DNA of 5,363 nucleotides from Bacteroidota bacterium (GTDB lineage: Bacteria > Bacteroidota > Ignavibacteria > SZUA-365 > JAADGX01): NCBI GenBank assembly GCA_024276335.1, contig JAJRXL010000205.1, positions 1-5,363 of the forward strand, given 5' to 3'. Positions within the stretch are counted from its first letter, which is position 1. Every line of letters begins with the position of its first letter. A program made the translations under genes and the position numbers. Below, piece by piece: positions 4,238-5,363 of the stretch. The notes under the pieces were generated by a model. It saw nothing but the letters and a program-made list of their open reading frames with translations, was not told the origin of the DNA and ran no database searches.

Positions 4238-5363
4238 ATGCAAACCACGGGAGCAATGGCACAGACCATTATCGAGAAAATCGCCCAACGCTACGCGGCG
4301 CCGGGAAGCCTGGCGCCCGACGAAATCGTACGGGCCGGGAGCTACATACGCATTCGCCCGCGGCACGTGATGACGCACGACAACACCGGCGCGGTCATTC
4401 CGAAATTCCGGAACATCGGCGCCCGCAGGGTCGCGGACCCGCGCCAACCGGTGTTCGCCATCGACCATGATATTCAAAACACTTCCCCGGAAAATCTCGC
4501 CAAGTACGGGAAGATCGAGCGGTTTGCACAAGAGCAGGGCATCGATTTCTACCCGCCGGGCCGGGGCATCGGGCACCAGGTCATGATCGAGGAAGGGTAC
4601 GTCACGCCGGGGAGTTTCGTGGTGGCCAGCGATTCGCATGCCAACATGTACGGCGCTCTCAACGCCCTGGGCACGCCCGTTGTGCGGACGGACGCGGCGG
4701 CTATCTGGGCTTCGGGAGAAACCTGGTGGCAAGTTCCCCCGCAGGTGAAGGTCCATCTCGACGGCGCGCTTTCCCCCGGCGTCACGGGAAAGGACGTTAT
4801 CATCGTCCTGTGCGGCGTGTTCAGCAACGACGAAGTCCTGAATTGCGCCGTGGAATTCCGCGGGGAGGGCGTGGCGGCGCTCTCGATGGAGCAGCGCATG
4901 ACCATCGCGAACATGAGCACGGAGTGGGGAGCGCTCGCCGCGGTGTTTCCCTTCGACGAGGTCCTTAAGGACTACCTCTATCGCCGCGCGGAATTTTTCG
5001 CCGCCCGTAGCAATGCCACAGGCGATAACGGGACACATCCCTACACGCGCGAAGACGTGGACCGCTGGCACGAGGAACGCGTCTATGCAGACGATGACGC
5101 TTTTTACGATAAGGAACTCGCGCTCGATCTCGCCACGGTCGTTCCGTACGTCTCCGGTCCTGACGGCGTCAAGATCGCAACGCCGCTTCCGGAGATCGAG
5201 CGGAAAAAGGTGAAGGTGGACAAGGCGTACCTGCTCAGTTGCGTGAACGGGAGGTTGGAGGACATGGCTGCGGCAGCCGAAGTCCTGGAGGGCCGGCGCG
5301 TGGCGGAAGGCGTGGAGCTGTACGTGGCGGCGGCGTCCTCGGAGGTGGAACGGCGGGCCAGGG
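4238..5363 (+). CDS. Aconitase-superfamily dehydratase, homoaconitase (Lys4)-like, 3' end beyond the window
   Basis: The frame is open without a stop from 4238 to the window edge: 375 residues of an expected 600-700 or more. Aconitase-family enzymes use a 4Fe-4S cluster to move a hydroxyl group in a tricarboxylic or dicarboxylic acid; homoaconitase does this on homocitrate/homoisocitrate in the alpha-aminoadipate route to lysine. Seen here are RPRHVMTHDN (40-49), AIDHDIQN (74-81), FYPPGRGIGHQ (ending at 114), VVASDSHANMYGALNALGTP (from 128; S-D-S-H at 131-134), DAAAIWASGETWWQVPP and MSTEWGALAAVFPFDE. The run of motifs, especially IWASG-x-TWWQVPP and the DHD-x-QN, resembles fungal mitochondrial homoaconitase more than the bacterial LeuC or AcnA forms I know. 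C335 in LLSCVNGRLEDMAAA is the first of the three cluster cysteines; the other two lie beyond the edge. About 290-320 is a charged stretch (TREDVDRWHEERVYADDDAFYDKEL). The start at 4256 (MAQTIIEKIAQRYA) is an alternative. Substrate not proven; another hydroxy-acid dehydratase is possible. Confidence 0.88.
   Translation, partial: MQTTGAMAQTIIEKIAQRYAAPGSLAPDEIVRAGSYIRIRPRHVMTHDNTGAVIPKFRNIGARRVADPRQPVFAIDHDIQNTSPENLAKYGKIERFAQEQGIDFYPPGRGIGHQVMIEEGYVTPGSFVVASDSHANMYGALNALGTPVVRTDAAAIWASGETWWQVPPQVKVHLDGALSPGVTGKDVIIVLCGVFSNDEVLNCAVEFRGEGVAALSMEQRMTIANMSTEWGALAAVFPFDEVLKDYLYRRAEFFAARSNATGDNGTHPYTREDVDRWHEERVYADDDAFYDKELALDLATVVPYVSGPDGVKIATPLPEIERKKVKVDKAYLLSCVNGRLEDMAAAAEVLEGRRVAEGVELYVAAASSEVERRAR

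Noticed and set aside
3561..5071. Long minus-strand open frames opposite the HD and homoaconitase-like genes
   Set aside because: These are GC-rich antisense shadows of two well-supported plus-strand genes; their translations show no family features.

Overview
The window looks like a chromosomal piece from a bacterium of the Bacteroidota/Ignavibacteriota/KSB1-like (FCB) assemblage, probably an uncultured lineage. Two things suggest this: an exported protein with a carboxypeptidase-regulatory-like domain followed by a DUF5686-like region, and a long non-coding tract full of short degenerate tandem repeats of the kind seen in intergenic DNA of such lineages. The assignment is inference; no rRNA or marker gene is present.

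Left part (1-2361, minus strand). Two genes read leftwards. The upstream one (1555-2361) is an unrecognised membrane-anchored or exported protein of 268 residues with a good Shine-Dalgarno. The downstream one (140-1444, 434 residues) has a signal peptide, a carboxypeptidase-regulatory-like beta-sandwich and the beginning of a DUF5686-like region. It stops at a TAG at 140-142, but the same reading frame stays open from there to the window edge (46 codons) and still looks like this family. The gene is therefore probably interrupted by one in-frame amber codon.

Middle part (2362-3581). About 1.2 kb without a convincing gene. The first ~380 bases hold only a small hairpin. From about 2741 onwards the DNA is a mosaic of dispersed and tandem repeats: a REP-like inverted repeat, a 20-base palindrome, and at least nine short tandem blocks. 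These blocks use unrelated motifs but mostly share a period of 7-9 bases (or 12 or 14). Two composite motifs occur twice in the same order. Open frames here are translations of repeats.

Right part (3582-5363, plus strand). A GC-rich pair of genes: an HD-superfamily protein of 192 residues in which the His of the HD dyad appears to be Ala, then, 77 bases later, the first 375 residues of an aconitase-superfamily enzyme resembling fungal homoaconitase (Lys4). The second gene runs off the right edge after its first cluster-binding Cys. A hairpin and a Shine-Dalgarno lie between them. The pair is probably co-transcribed, but the role of the HD protein beside a dehydratase is not known to me.

Base composition steps along the window: the amber-interrupted gene is clearly AT-rich, its upstream neighbour is intermediate, and the HD/homoaconitase pair is GC-rich. 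This suggests different histories for the two sides of the repeat tract.
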